Origin: CAXTPV01 sp964249405
GTDB lineage: Bacteria > Pseudomonadota > Alphaproteobacteria > Acetobacterales > Acetobacteraceae
Assembly: GCA_964249405.1 (NCBI GenBank)
Contig: CAXUBX010000003.1
Span: 1 to 64,000, forward strand
DNA length: 64,000 nucleotides
Reading direction: 5' to 3'
Positions within the stretch are counted from its first letter, which is position 1. Each line of letters opens with the position of its first letter. Below, piece after piece: positions 35,024-44,132 of the stretch. The notes below the pieces were generated by a model. That model was given only the letters and a program-made list of their open reading frames with translations, was not told where the DNA came from and did no database searches. The position numbers were made by a program, and so were the translations under genes.

Positions 35024-36843
35024 TCAACGGTCACCGACTTGGCGAGGTTGCGCGGCTGGTCGACGTCGGTGCCCTTGGCGCAGGCCACCTGGTAGGCAAG
35101 CATCTGCACCGCGATCGCCTGCAGGATCGGGGCGGCGAACGGATCGGCGTCGGGCAGCACCACGAGATGGCGCGCGATCTTCCGAAGACGCGAGGCGCCC
35201 GCCGCATCGGTGATCGCGATCAGCTGGCCGCCGCGCGCGACCGCCTCCTGGAGATTGGATGCCGTCTTCTCGAACAGATGACCCGACGGGGCCACCGCGA
35301 CGATCGGCACGGTGCGATCGATCAGCGCGATCGGCCCGTGCTTCATCTCTCCGGCCGCATAGGCCTCGGCATGGATGTAGCTCAGCTCCTTGAGTTTCAG
35401 CGCGCCTTCGAGCGCGATCGGGAACGACGCCCCGCGGCCGAGGAACAGCACGTCCCGCGCCTCGGCGAGCAGCGCGACCGGCCCGGCGAGACAGGTCTGC
35501 TCCGCAAGCAGCTCGGCGGCGCGACCCGGCAGGTCGAGCAGACATCCCGCGAGGCGCTGCTCTTCGGCCTCGTCGATCGCTCCACGTGCCCGCGCGATGT
35601 GGATCGCGAGACAGGCAAGCGTCACCAGCTGGGCCGTGATCGCCTTGGTGCTGGCCACCGCGATCTCCGGCCCGGCGACGGTCTCCAGCACCCCGTCGGC
35701 CTCCCGGGCCATGGTGCTTTCCGGCACGTTGACGATGGCGAGCACGTGCTGCCCGGCCTCGCGGAGCCCGCGCAGCGCCGCCAGCGTGTCGGCGGTCTCG
35801 CCCGACTGGCTGACCAGGAGGCCGAGCCCGCCCGCCTCGAGCGGAGGCGAGCGATAGCGGAACTCGCTCGCGACGTCCGCGTCGCAGGGCAGGCGCGCCA
35901 CATCCTCGAGCCAGTATCGCCCGACCAGCCCGGCGTAGAAGGCGGACCCGCAGGCCGTGATGGTGGCACGGCGGATCGAGCCGGGATCGAACGGCAGTGC
36001 CGGGAGGTGCACGGTCCGGCTCGCGGGATCGATCAACCGCCGGAGCGTCTGGCCGATCACCAGCGGGTGCTCGTGCAGCTCCTTCTCCATGAAGTGGCGG
36101 TAGCCGTCCTTGCCGATCGAGGCCGCCGAATGGGCGGTGAGCCGGATCTCGCGCTCCACGAGACGGCCGTCGCCATCGAAGATCCGCGCGGTGTTTCGAC
36201 CGAGCACCGCCCAGTCGCCGTCGCGGAGGTAGGCGAGACGCCGGGTGAGCGGCCCGAGAGCGATGCTGTCCGAGCCGAGGAACATGGCGTCGTCGCCGAA
36301 CCCGACGGCGAGCGGGGCGCCGGACTGCGCGCCGATCATGAGTTCGGGATGGTTGGCGAAGATCATCGCCAGCGCGAACGAGCCCTCGAGACGGCCGAGC
36401 GCCTCGCGGGCCGCGTCCTCGGGCTCGAGGCCACGCCGGAGATGGAGATCGACGAGCTGCACCACGGTCTCGGTGTCGGTCTCGGTCAGGAACTCCTGCC
36501 CTTCCGCCTCCAGCTCGGCGCGGAGCTCGAGATGGTTCTCGATGATCCCGTTATGGACCACGGAGACACGCCGCGTGCCGTGCGGATGGGCGTTGTTCTC
36601 CGTGGGCGCGCCGTGCGTCGCCCAGCGCGTGTGGCCGATCCCCGTGACCCCCGGCAGCGGCGCGCGCTCGAGCGCGCCGGCCAGGTTGACGAGCTTGCCC
36701 TCCGCGCGCCGCCGCTCGATCGCGCCGTTCACCAGTGTCGCGACCCCGGCGCTGTCGTAGCCGCGGTATTCGAGACGTCGGAGCGCCTCGAGGAGGATGG
36801 GCGACGCCGGTTCGAGACCGACGACGCCGACGATGCCGCACAT
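35020..36843 (-). CDS. glmS: glutamine--fructose-6-phosphate aminotransferase GlmS
   Basis: This 607-residue enzyme makes glucosamine-6-phosphate, the first step to UDP-GlcNAc for peptidoglycan and lipid A. Cys2 of MCGIVGVVG is the glutaminase nucleophile. The amidotransferase domain runs to about residue 240 and two SIS sugar-isomerase domains follow (ITACGSAFYAGLVGRYW; LFLGRGASFPIALEGALKLKE). The C terminus NLAKSVTVE is the conserved end of the family. It starts 3 nt after glmU ends, so the two are co-transcribed, giving the UDP-GlcNAc pathway except GlmM. No glmS ribozyme-like leader is expected or seen in this phylum. Confidence 0.98.
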   Translation of the reverse strand: MCGIVGVVGLEPASPILLEALRRLEYRGYDSAGVATLVNGAIERRRAEGKLVNLAGALERAPLPGVTGIGHTRWATHGAPTENNAHPHGTRRVSVVHNGIIENHLELRAELEAEGQEFLTETDTETVVQLVDLHLRRGLEPEDAAREALGRLEGSFALAMIFANHPELMIGAQSGAPLAVGFGDDAMFLGSDSIALGPLTRRLAYLRDGDWAVLGRNTARIFDGDGRLVEREIRLTAHSAASIGKDGYRHFMEKELHEHPLVIGQTLRRLIDPASRTVHLPALPFDPGSIRRATITACGSAFYAGLVGRYWLEDVARLPCDADVASEFRYRSPPLEAGGLGLLVSQSGETADTLAALRGLREAGQHVLAIVNVPESTMAREADGVLETVAGPEIAVASTKAITAQLVTLACLAIHIARARGAIDEAEEQRLAGCLLDLPGRAAELLAEQTCLAGPVALLAEARDVLFLGRGASFPIALEGALKLKELSYIHAEAYAAGEMKHGPIALIDRTVPIVAVAPSGHLFEKTASNLQEAVARGGQLIAITDAAGASRLRKIARHLVVLPDADPFAAPILQAIAVQMLAYQVACAKGTDVDQPRNLAKSVTVE

Positions 36844-36846
36844 GCC

Positions 36847-38172
36847 TCAGTTCCCTCCCCGCCTGCGCCGCTGCCGGAACGCCGATGCCGCGCCGTCCTT
36901 GTTGGTCTGCCGCGCGCGACCGAACGCCATCGCGTCGGGCGCCACGTCGTCCGTGAGAACGCTTCCCGCGGCGACCAGCGCGCCGTCGCCGATCGCGAGA
37001 GGCGCCACCAGCACGCTGTCGGAGCCGATGAAGACGTCCGCGCCGATCGCGGTGCGGTGCTTCGCGAAGCCGTCATAGTTGCAGGTGATCGTGCCGGCCC
37101 CGATGTTCGTCCGGTCGCCGATCGTGCTGTCGCCGAGATACGCGAGATGGTTGGCTTTCGCGCCGGCGCCGAGCCGGGTCGCCTTGAGCTCGACGAAGTT
37201 GCCGACATGCGCGTCGACGCCGGTGACGGTGCCGGGCCGGATCCGCGCATAGGGACCGATCGTTCCGCGTTCCCCGATCCGGCAGCCTTCGAGATGGCTG
37301 AAGGCGCGGATCCGGGCCCCGCTCGCGACCGACACGTCCGGGCCGAACACGACGTGCGGCTCGACGACCACGTCCGGGGCGAGCGCGGTGTCGACGGACA
37401 GGAACACGGTCTCGGGTGCGACGAGGGTCGCGCCGGCCGCCATCGCCGCTTCGCGGAGGCGGCCCTGGAGGATCGCCTCGGCGCTCGCGAGTTCGGCGCG
37501 GGAGTTCACGCCGCGGAGCTCGTCGGCGTCCGCCTCGAAGGCGACGACGCGCGCGCCCTCCCTGCTCGCGATCGCGACGATGTCGGTGAGATAGAATTCG
37601 CCGCGTCCGTTCGCGCCGACCTGCGCCAGCCAGCGGAGAAGCTCGGACGCGTCGGCGGTGACCAGACCCGCGTTGCAGAGCCCGACCGCGCTCTCGTCCG
37701 CGGTCGCTTCGGCGGCTTCGACGACACGGAGCACGGTGCCGTCGGGTCCGGTGATCACCCGGCCATAGGCGCCCGGATCGGCCGGGCGCATCGCGACGAG
37801 CGACAGCGCCGCCCCACGCGCGATCCGGTCGGCGCGGAGCGCCCGCATGGTCGACGCCCTCACCAGCGGATTGTCGGCGTAGAGGATCGTCGCCTCCCCG
37901 CCGCCGAGCAGGAATTCGCGCGCGGCCAGCGCCGCATGGGCGGTTCCGAGGCGCTCGTGCTGCACCACGACCGGGTGCGGTGCGACCGCGCGCGCGACCG
38001 CCTCCATGCCGGGTCCGGCCACCACGACGACGCGATCGAACGCGGCGTCCGCCTCCGCCAGCACGTGGAGCAGCATCGGACGGCCGCCGAGCGGATGCAG
38101 CACCTTGGGGAGCGCGGATTTCATCCTCGTGCCGAGGCCTGCGGCGAGGAGGATCGCGGTCGATGGAGCCAT
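36847..38172 (-). CDS. glmU: bifunctional GlmU (GlcNAc-1-P uridyltransferase / GlcN-1-P acetyltransferase)
   Basis: This 441-residue enzyme makes UDP-GlcNAc. The N-terminal uridyltransferase starts ILLAAGLGTRMKS and contains the ILYADNPLVR and CNAGLVTAD segments. The C-terminal left-handed beta-helix has hexapeptide repeats (for example IGPYARIRPG, VGNFVELKATRLG, NIGAGTITCNYDG) and the acetyltransferase catalytic His in KHRTAIG. The ATG at 38172 is chosen because the family begins there; the upstream in-frame extension is composition noise. It is 67 nt downstream of the DUF3108 gene and immediately upstream of glmS. Confidence 0.97.
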   Translation of the reverse strand: MAPSTAILLAAGLGTRMKSALPKVLHPLGGRPMLLHVLAEADAAFDRVVVVAGPGMEAVARAVAPHPVVVQHERLGTAHAALAAREFLLGGGEATILYADNPLVRASTMRALRADRIARGAALSLVAMRPADPGAYGRVITGPDGTVLRVVEAAEATADESAVGLCNAGLVTADASELLRWLAQVGANGRGEFYLTDIVAIASREGARVVAFEADADELRGVNSRAELASAEAILQGRLREAAMAAGATLVAPETVFLSVDTALAPDVVVEPHVVFGPDVSVASGARIRAFSHLEGCRIGERGTIGPYARIRPGTVTGVDAHVGNFVELKATRLGAGAKANHLAYLGDSTIGDRTNIGAGTITCNYDGFAKHRTAIGADVFIGSDSVLVAPLAIGDGALVAAGSVLTDDVAPDAMAFGRARQTNKDGAASAFRQRRRRGGN

Positions 38173-38239
38173 GCTGCGGCGGTAGCGGGCCGCCTTGCCC
38201 GGTGTCAAACGAGAGGCGGTCAATCCTCGTTTCGGATTG

Positions 38240-39043
38240 CTACCGGTCCGGCGATCCGGCACCGGCAGCCGTCAGGAACAGCGCGATCTCGCCATGGTCG
38301 GCGGTCGAGAAGCGGGCGCGGATCGGCACGGTGGCGCCACCGGGACCGACGGGCGCGAGCCACACGTGGCCACCCTGCGGCGCGTGATCGCGGACGAAGT
38401 TCGCGTCATGGAGAAACCCCGCGAGTTCCTGCGAGCGGAAATCGCACTCGGTCGCCATGCCGGAGAACGGCGACGCGCTGCTCGGGGGCACCGTCGTCGC
38501 TCCCACCGTCCAGGACTGGATCTCGCTCAGCCGCGCGCCGTCGAACACCCGGACCTTCGCCTCGCAGCGTCCGGTCGTCGCATACCGGTGGAACAGGGCC
38601 GCGACCGCACTGAGGGGATCGACGGCGCCGTCCGTCTCGGACGCCGGCACCTTGTCGCGGTTCGGCTCGGGCGGCGTCAGGACGCGGACCCTCGGGACGC
38701 CGTTCTCGTCATCGATCACCGTGGAGCGGTCGGCGCCGCGGGAGTGGCCGGCGCTCGTGTAGTGCAAAGGAACGACGCCGTCGGCCCCGAACAGCCCCGT
38801 CGCCTCGCTCGCGACGTGGTTGTCGATCATCGCGCCCACCAGCCCCACCGTATGGTCGCGGAGCGCGATCGAGTAGGCATCGCCCTGATCGCGCAGGTCC
38901 ACCGTGATCACCATGGCGCGAAACCCGTGCACGTAGGCGGCAAAGGACAGGGCCAATGCCGCCGGCGGCGAAGCGCCATACGCGGGAAGCGCCGATGTCG
39001 CGATAACGAGGGTGGCGAGAAGACCGCGTGTGGGGTGGCGCAT
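38240..39043 (-). CDS. DUF3108 domain secreted protein
   Basis: This 267-residue precursor has a signal peptide (RGLLATLVIATSALPAYGA) and a single domain that matches the DUF3108 pattern: ALSFAAYVHGFRAMVITVDL, YTSAGHSRG, the central ID-D-ENGVPRVR stretch and a late IPIRARF-like strand (VPIRARFSTADHGEI). The family is periplasmic and of unknown function. Downstream gene glmU is 67 nt away and on the same strand; upstream lies a doubtful proline-rich frame and then ptsP. The ATG at 39043 begins the signal peptide, and no strong ribosome binding site precedes it. Cysteine pair at 'GRCEAK' and 'TECDF' could form a disulfide. Confidence 0.75.
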   Translation of the reverse strand: MRHPTRGLLATLVIATSALPAYGASPPAALALSFAAYVHGFRAMVITVDLRDQGDAYSIALRDHTVGLVGAMIDNHVASEATGLFGADGVVPLHYTSAGHSRGADRSTVIDDENGVPRVRVLTPPEPNRDKVPASETDGAVDPLSAVAALFHRYATTGRCEAKVRVFDGARLSEIQSWTVGATTVPPSSASPFSGMATECDFRSQELAGFLHDANFVRDHAPQGGHVWLAPVGPGGATVPIRARFSTADHGEIALFLTAAGAGSPDR

Positions 39044-39080
39044 CGGCTCGATCGTGCGAAACCCGGACGCGGGATGCAAA

Positions 39081-39431
39081 TCACGGGCGCTTCGGTGCTC
39101 GTCGAGGCCGAGGGGGCAGCAACGGAACGCCCACGACAGGCGCGCCCGTCGCGGTGGTCCCGTTCGGCGCGACGGTCGGCGGAAGCAGCGGATTGGCGAC
39201 CGGCGGCGGGCTCGCAGGAAGCGCGGGCGCGATCGGGGCTGCGACGGGCGGTGGGCCGCCGGCACCCGGCGCGAGACCCATCGCGCCGCCCGGCGCGGCG
39301 GCGCCCGGCGCGAGCCCGCCCGCCGGCACGGTCTCGGCAACGAGCAGGAGCGCGGCCGCGGCCGCGCTCAACCTCCCCGATCGAGACCCGACAGGAGATC
39401 GGCGACAACGCGGCGGCATTCGGCTGGACAT
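39081..39431 (-). CDS. doubtful Pro/Ala/Gly-rich secreted protein
   Basis: This is the only candidate in the 324-nt stretch between ptsP and the DUF3108 gene. The frame gives about 116 residues with a signal-like hydrophobic core (RLSAAAAALLLVAETVPAGG) followed by low-complexity Pro/Ala/Gly repeats ending PLLPPRPRRAPKRP. It would overlap the end of ptsP by 64 nt and has no recognisable ribosome binding site. The low-complexity tail could be a disordered periplasmic linker, or the frame may be chance in GC-rich DNA. I see no homologous family. Confidence 0.3.
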   Translation of the reverse strand: MSSRMPPRCRRSPVGSRSGRLSAAAAALLLVAETVPAGGLAPGAAAPGGAMGLAPGAGGPPPVAAPIAPALPASPPPVANPLLPPTVAPNGTTATGAPVVGVPLLPPRPRRAPKRP

Positions 39432-41611
39432 GCACCCGCAACGCGGGCCGCCTCGAGCCGATCCCGTACCTCGGCGAGATCGACCTGCACCAGTGCCGCC
39501 TTGACCCGCGACAGCGCCGCCGGCGGCATCGAGAGCGTCCGGAACCCGAGCGCCAGCAGGGCCGTCGCTTCCACCCGCCGGCCGGCAAGCTCGCCGCACA
39601 ACGACAGCGTGCCGGCACCCGGTCGACGGGATGCGGCCACGATCCGGTCGATCGCGTCCAGCATCGCGGGCTCGAACAGGTCGTAGCGCGAGGCGACGCG
39701 CGCGGCGCCCCGGTCGGCCGCGAACAGGAACTGCATCAGGTCGTTCGAACCGACCGAGACGAAGTCCGCGGCCTCGAAGAGGGCGGGAAGCGAGAACAGG
39801 AGCGAAGGCACCTCGAGCATGGCTCCGACCGCGACCGTCGACGTGGCACCGAAGGCCCGCCGTTCCGCGTCGAGGACCCTGCGCACCGTCCGGAACTCCT
39901 CGATCGTCGCGACCATCGGGAACATGATCCGGAGCGGCCGGCCGGCCGCCGCACGGAGCAGCGCGCGGAGCTGGGTGGCGAGAACGGCCGGCTCGTCGAG
40001 CGCCACCCGGAGCGATCGCCAGCCCATGGCGGGATTGGTCTCGTCGACCGGCTGGGCGTCGAGGATCATCTTGTCGCCGCCGAGATCGAAGGTCCGGAAC
40101 GTCACCGGCCGGCCTCCGGCGCGGTCGAGGACCGTCCGGTAGAACGCCTCCTGCTCCCGCTCCACGGGAACCGCGCCTCGCGCGAGGACGAAGATCTCGC
40201 TGCGGAACAGTCCGATGCCCTGCGCGCCGGTGGCGGCGAGAAGCGAGACTTCCTGGGGCAGGCCGGCATTCAGCTCCAGCCGGAACGGCGTGCCGTCGGC
40301 GGTGCGGTCGGCGATCGAGAGCAGGCGCGCCCGCTCGACCGCGAGCGCCTCGCGCCCGCCGACCTGGCGGGCGTAGATCCGGGTGATCTCGGGGTCGGGC
40401 TGCAGGAGGAGATGCCCTTCGCCCGCGTCCAGGATGGCCTCCTGGCCGTCCTCGGCCGCCTCCACCGCGCCAGGCACGCCGCCCACCGCGGGAATGTCGA
40501 GCGAGCGGGCCAGGATGGCGGCGTGTCCGGCCGGGCTCGCCTCCTCGATCACCAGACCGGCAATCCCGCGGGCATGCCAGTGGAGGAGCTTCGCCGGACC
40601 GAGCCGGCGGACCAGAAGGATCGTGTCGGGCGGGAGCGGCCTGTTGGCATCCTCGCCCTGCTCGGCGAGCGCCGTCAGCAGGCTGGTGCCGATGTCCTCC
40701 AGATCCGACAGCCGCTCGCGGAGCCCGGGATCGGCGAGCGAGCGCATGCGGCGGCGAAGGCTCTGCAGAACACGGTCGATCGAGGCCTCGGCCGAAAGAC
40801 CCTCGGCCAGGCCTTCGCGGACGCGCCGGATCCAGCCGGACCCTCGGGTCAGGAGCCGCGTCGCGTCGAGCACGTCACGCGCGGCCGCGGCGTCGGCGCC
40901 ATCGCCGTCCGGCCGCCCCGCGCTCAGCAGCTGGTCGAGATCGTCCTGCACGCGGGCGATCGCGCCGTCGAGCCGCTGCTCCTCCCGTTCCGGATCCGCG
41001 GCCTCGAGCAGCCCGGGTTTCCTCGCGTCGGGTCCGAGAAGAAGACATCCGCGAACGATGCCGCCCGAGAGGGCCACGCCCCGAAGATGCCGCGCCCGCG
41101 GCACGGGTTGGACCGACATGACGCGAGGGTTTCGGGCCCTCAGCACCTCGGCCAGCAGCATCGACGCGGTCGCGAGCGCCTCGCCGTCATCGTCGGCGAA
41201 CGGCAGCGCGTCCCTGCCCTGGACGACGAGCACCCCGAGCGCGTTGCCGGCGCGCCGGATCGGCACCGCGAGCATGGACGGGAACTCGAGTTCGCCGGTC
41301 TCGGGACGGAAGGCGAACGCGGGATGACGCCTGGCATCCGCGAGATTGGCGGGCTCGCCGGTCGCCACGACCCCTCCGACGATCCCCTCTCCGGCGCGGA
41401 GCCTGGTCACCCCGACCGCGCCCGCGTGGAGCCCGGTGGACGCGCGGAGCACCAGCTCGCCCTCTGCTTCGACGAGATAGATCGAACACACGGCGACCCC
41501 GAGCTCGGCCGCGATGATCGCCGGCAGATCGCCGAGGCGGAGCGCATCGGTCGCCGAAGCGGCCCGCAACCGCGTCAGGAGCTGACGTGTCGAGGAGCCG
41601 GGACCCGTCAT
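39368..41611 (-). CDS. ptsP: phosphoenolpyruvate--protein phosphotransferase PtsP (EI-Ntr) with GAF domain
   Basis: This 747-residue enzyme I of the nitrogen PTS has an N-terminal GAF sensor domain (residues about 10-160, containing EGIVGGVVATGEPANLADAR), then the EI phosphohistidine and PEP-binding domains. The active histidine is His363 in EEASPAGHAAILARSL. Most EI enzymes read T-S-H here; this one reads A-G-H. The catalytic C-G-E-L-A near residue 690 is intact. It passes phosphate from PEP to NPr and EIIA-Ntr, which tune potassium and nitrogen physiology. It lies 7 nt after the nitronate monooxygenase gene and downstream of lysC; lysC-ptsP linkage is common in alphaproteobacteria. Confidence 0.94.
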   Translation of the reverse strand: MTGPGSSTRQLLTRLRAASATDALRLGDLPAIIAAELGVAVCSIYLVEAEGELVLRASTGLHAGAVGVTRLRAGEGIVGGVVATGEPANLADARRHPAFAFRPETGELEFPSMLAVPIRRAGNALGVLVVQGRDALPFADDDGEALATASMLLAEVLRARNPRVMSVQPVPRARHLRGVALSGGIVRGCLLLGPDARKPGLLEAADPEREEQRLDGAIARVQDDLDQLLSAGRPDGDGADAAAARDVLDATRLLTRGSGWIRRVREGLAEGLSAEASIDRVLQSLRRRMRSLADPGLRERLSDLEDIGTSLLTALAEQGEDANRPLPPDTILLVRRLGPAKLLHWHARGIAGLVIEEASPAGHAAILARSLDIPAVGGVPGAVEAAEDGQEAILDAGEGHLLLQPDPEITRIYARQVGGREALAVERARLLSIADRTADGTPFRLELNAGLPQEVSLLAATGAQGIGLFRSEIFVLARGAVPVEREQEAFYRTVLDRAGGRPVTFRTFDLGGDKMILDAQPVDETNPAMGWRSLRVALDEPAVLATQLRALLRAAAGRPLRIMFPMVATIEEFRTVRRVLDAERRAFGATSTVAVGAMLEVPSLLFSLPALFEAADFVSVGSNDLMQFLFAADRGAARVASRYDLFEPAMLDAIDRIVAASRRPGAGTLSLCGELAGRRVEATALLALGFRTLSMPPAALSRVKAALVQVDLAEVRDRLEAARVAGACPAECRRVVADLLSGLDRGG

Positions 41612-41618
41612 CGCGCTC

Positions 41619-42701
41619 TCAGGGAGGGGTGAGCGGAGCGGCGTCGACGGGACGGCGGAGTGCGACCGCCATCGCGGCCTGCTCGACGAGCTCCTCCATG
41701 ATCATGGCCACGGGCTGGATCGCGGTCACCATTCCGACCGACTGGCCGGCCATCACGGAGCCGTTCTCGACGTCGCCATCGATCACCGCCCGGCGAAGCG
41801 CACCAGCCCAGAAATGCTCGATCGCGAGCTGGGCCTCCTCGCGCGTGAGCTCGCCCGCCACGAAGCGTCCGACGATCGCCGTCTGATGGGCGCGGAATCG
41901 CACCGTGCCGACATTCGCCAGCCCGCGCACCGGGATCACCGGGAACCGGTCGTCGACCTGCACCGACGCCACCGCATCGCGCGCGTTCGCCCGGAGAAAC
42001 GCCTGCTTGAAATTGGGGTGCGCGATCGATTCCGCCGCGGCGGCGAAGCGCGTGCCGAGTTGCGCGCCGGCGGCGCCCATCTCCAGCATTCCGAGGATCG
42101 CGTCGCCCCGTCCGAGGCCGCCGGCAACGAACACCGGGACGTTGTCGACATGGGGAAGGATTTCCTGCGCGAGCACCGTGAGCGAGACCGGCCCGATATG
42201 ACCGCCGGCCTCGGACCCCTCGATCACCAGCGCGTCCACCCCCGAGCGGACCAGCCGTTTCGCGAGAACCAGGGCGGGAGCGAATGAGATCAGCTTCGCC
42301 CCGCCATCCTTCACCGCGCGCACCGCGGACCCGGGAGGGATGCCGCCGGCCAGCACCACATGACCGACCTGTCCCTCCAGGCACACGCGGACCAGGTCGG
42401 CGAGTTCGGGGTGCATCGTGATGAGGTTGACGCCGAAGGGCTTGTCGGTGAGCGCGCGGGTACCCGCGATCTCGTCCGCGAGGCGGTCGGGTCCCATGGC
42501 GCCACAGGCGATCACCCCGAAGCCGCCAGCGTTGGAGATCGCCGCGACAAGGTGGCGTTCGGAGACCCAGCTCATCGCGCCGCCAAGAATCGCATGACGC
42601 GTGCCGAGGAACGCCGTGCCGCGCGACCAGAGCACGTCGAGCCGGACCCGTGCCTGCGCGATTTCGTGGTCCGTGACCGGGCGTGCCGCCTGGATGTCCA
42701 C
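41619..42701 (-). CDS. nitronate monooxygenase / FabK-like flavin oxidoreductase
   Basis: This 360-residue FMN-dependent TIM barrel protein belongs to the 2-nitropropane dioxygenase/nitronate monooxygenase family. Visible segments: the early GAMSWVSERHLVAAISNAGGFG, here shown as two motifs GAMSWVSERHL and AISNAGGFG; EGSEAGGHIG (FMN/catalytic His region); VPVFVAGGLGRGD and GAAGAQLGTRF for phosphate binding. The family oxidises alkyl nitronates, but related enzymes act as enoyl reductases or quinone reductases, so the true substrate is uncertain. It sits between lysC (11 nt) and ptsP (7 nt), so it is in one operon with them; the reason for that is not obvious. Confidence 0.9.
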   Translation of the reverse strand: MDIQAARPVTDHEIAQARVRLDVLWSRGTAFLGTRHAILGGAMSWVSERHLVAAISNAGGFGVIACGAMGPDRLADEIAGTRALTDKPFGVNLITMHPELADLVRVCLEGQVGHVVLAGGIPPGSAVRAVKDGGAKLISFAPALVLAKRLVRSGVDALVIEGSEAGGHIGPVSLTVLAQEILPHVDNVPVFVAGGLGRGDAILGMLEMGAAGAQLGTRFAAAAESIAHPNFKQAFLRANARDAVASVQVDDRFPVIPVRGLANVGTVRFRAHQTAIVGRFVAGELTREEAQLAIEHFWAGALRRAVIDGDVENGSVMAGQSVGMVTAIQPVAMIMEELVEQAAMAVALRRPVDAAPLTPP

Positions 42702-42712
42702 CGACGCTCCCT

Positions 42713-43996
42713 TCAGCCTTTCTCGTCCAGGCCGTAGGCGGTGTGCAACGCGCGCACGGCGAGCTCGGTGTAGTCCGATGCGACGAGCACGCTCACCTTG
42801 ATCTCGCTGGTCGAGATGACCTGGATGTTGATGCCCTTGTCCGAGAGCGTCCGGAACATGGTCGAGGCGACGCCCGCATGGCTCCGCATGCCGATGCCGA
42901 CGACGCTGATCTTGGTGACGTCGGGATCGGTCTGCAGGTCGCCGTAGCGGATGAGGGCGCGGTTCTCCTCGATGATCGAGCGCGCGCGGAGCAGATCGTG
43001 AGCGCCGACGGTGAAGGTCATGTCGGTCAGCCCGTCCTCGCCGGTACTCTGGACGATCATGTCCACGTTCACGTTCGACGCCGCGAGCGGGCCGAAGACC
43101 GAGGCCGCGATCCCAGGCCGGTCGGGAACATGCCGGACCGTGATCTTCGCCTCGTCCCGCGAATAGGCGATGCCGGCCACCAGTTCCTTCTCCACGATCT
43201 CGTCCTCGTCCACGAGCAGGGTCCCCGCGACGCCCGCCAAGGTGCCGCCCGCGCCGCCCGGCGCATCCCCGAAGCTCGACAGCACCTGGACCCGCACACG
43301 TTCCTTCATCGCGAGCTCGACGCTTCGGGTCTGCAGGACCTTGGCACCGACCGAGGCGAGTTCCAGCATTTCCTCGTAGGCGATCCGGGAAAGGCGCCGC
43401 GCGCGCGGCACGATACGCGGATCCGTGGTGTAGACACCGTCGACGTCGGTGTAGATGTCGCAGCGATGGGCGTCGATGGCGGCCGCCAGCGCCACGGCGG
43501 AGGTGTCGGAGCCGCCGCGGCCGAGCGTCGTGACCCGGTGGTCCGGACCGACCCCCTGGAACCCGGCAAGCACCGCGACCTGGCCGCCCGCCAGGGCGTC
43601 CCGGATCGCACCGGCGTCGATCGAGGCGATCCGAGCCTTTCCATGGGCATCGTCGGTCCGGATCGGCACCTGCCAGCCCTGCCAGGACCTCGCCTCGATC
43701 CCGAGTTCCTGCAGAGCGATCGCGAGAAGACCCGACGTCACCTGCTCGCCGGTCGCGAGCACCGCGTCGTACTCGCGCGCGTCATGCAGCGGTGCGAGAC
43801 TTTCGCACCAGGCGGCGAGCTGGTTGGTGACGCCCGCCATCGCCGACACGACCACCGCGACCTGGTTCCCCGCGGCCACCTCGGAGGCCACGCGCCGCGC
43901 GCAGCTCCGGATCCGGTCGAGATCCGCCATCGACGTGCCGCCGAACTTCATGACGATCCGGTGCGAGCCGGTCGAGCGTGGATCGAGAGCAGACAT
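42713..43996 (-). CDS. lysC: aspartate kinase
   Basis: This 427-residue enzyme phosphorylates aspartate, opening lysine, threonine, methionine and diaminopimelate synthesis. The kinase domain starts VMKFGGTSMADLDRI and contains TLGRGGSDTSAVALA and the DVDGVYTTDPRIV segment. Two C-terminal ACT repeats (about 265-420; KITVRHVPDRPG, KISVVGIGMRSHAGV) provide feedback control. Length fits the single-chain class. The start at 43996 is used; an internal ATG would give the family-typical MKFGGTSM start. It is the first gene of the lysC-NMO-ptsP group, with a 136-nt gap before the DUF2147 gene that should hold its promoter. Confidence 0.96.
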   Translation of the reverse strand: MSALDPRSTGSHRIVMKFGGTSMADLDRIRSCARRVASEVAAGNQVAVVVSAMAGVTNQLAAWCESLAPLHDAREYDAVLATGEQVTSGLLAIALQELGIEARSWQGWQVPIRTDDAHGKARIASIDAGAIRDALAGGQVAVLAGFQGVGPDHRVTTLGRGGSDTSAVALAAAIDAHRCDIYTDVDGVYTTDPRIVPRARRLSRIAYEEMLELASVGAKVLQTRSVELAMKERVRVQVLSSFGDAPGGAGGTLAGVAGTLLVDEDEIVEKELVAGIAYSRDEAKITVRHVPDRPGIAASVFGPLAASNVNVDMIVQSTGEDGLTDMTFTVGAHDLLRARSIIEENRALIRYGDLQTDPDVTKISVVGIGMRSHAGVASTMFRTLSDKGINIQVISTSEIKVSVLVASDYTELAVRALHTAYGLDEKG

Positions 43997-44068
43997 CGGC
44001 GGCGGATTTTCAGGTGCTCAAGGGAGCGCCGGCTCCTGGGCATGCCCGGTCCCCGGCGCGGAGCGGGT

Positions 44069-44097
44069 CACATAGACTGGGCCGCTGCCGGACACAA
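44069..44097 (-). promoter_or_regulatory. weak candidate promoter for lysC
   Basis: On the minus strand TTGTGT (44097-44092) and TATGTG (44074-44069) are separated by exactly 17 nt, in the 136-nt gap before lysC. Each hexamer matches the sigma-70 consensus at only three positions, so spacing is the main support. The leader would be about 65 nt. Confidence 0.25.
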
Positions 44098-44132
44098 CCC
44101 GGAGGCAGCCCGGAGGGCGCCGGGGGGAAATG

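Noticed and set aside
36844..38262. glmS ribozyme or sugar riboswitch near glmU-glmS
   Set aside because: The glmU-glmS gap is 3 nt, leaving no room, and the ribozyme is not expected in this phylum.
35167..41632. Plus-strand frames of 1148 and 1145 codons opposite glmS, glmU and ptsP
   Set aside because: They are antisense shadows of conserved genes.
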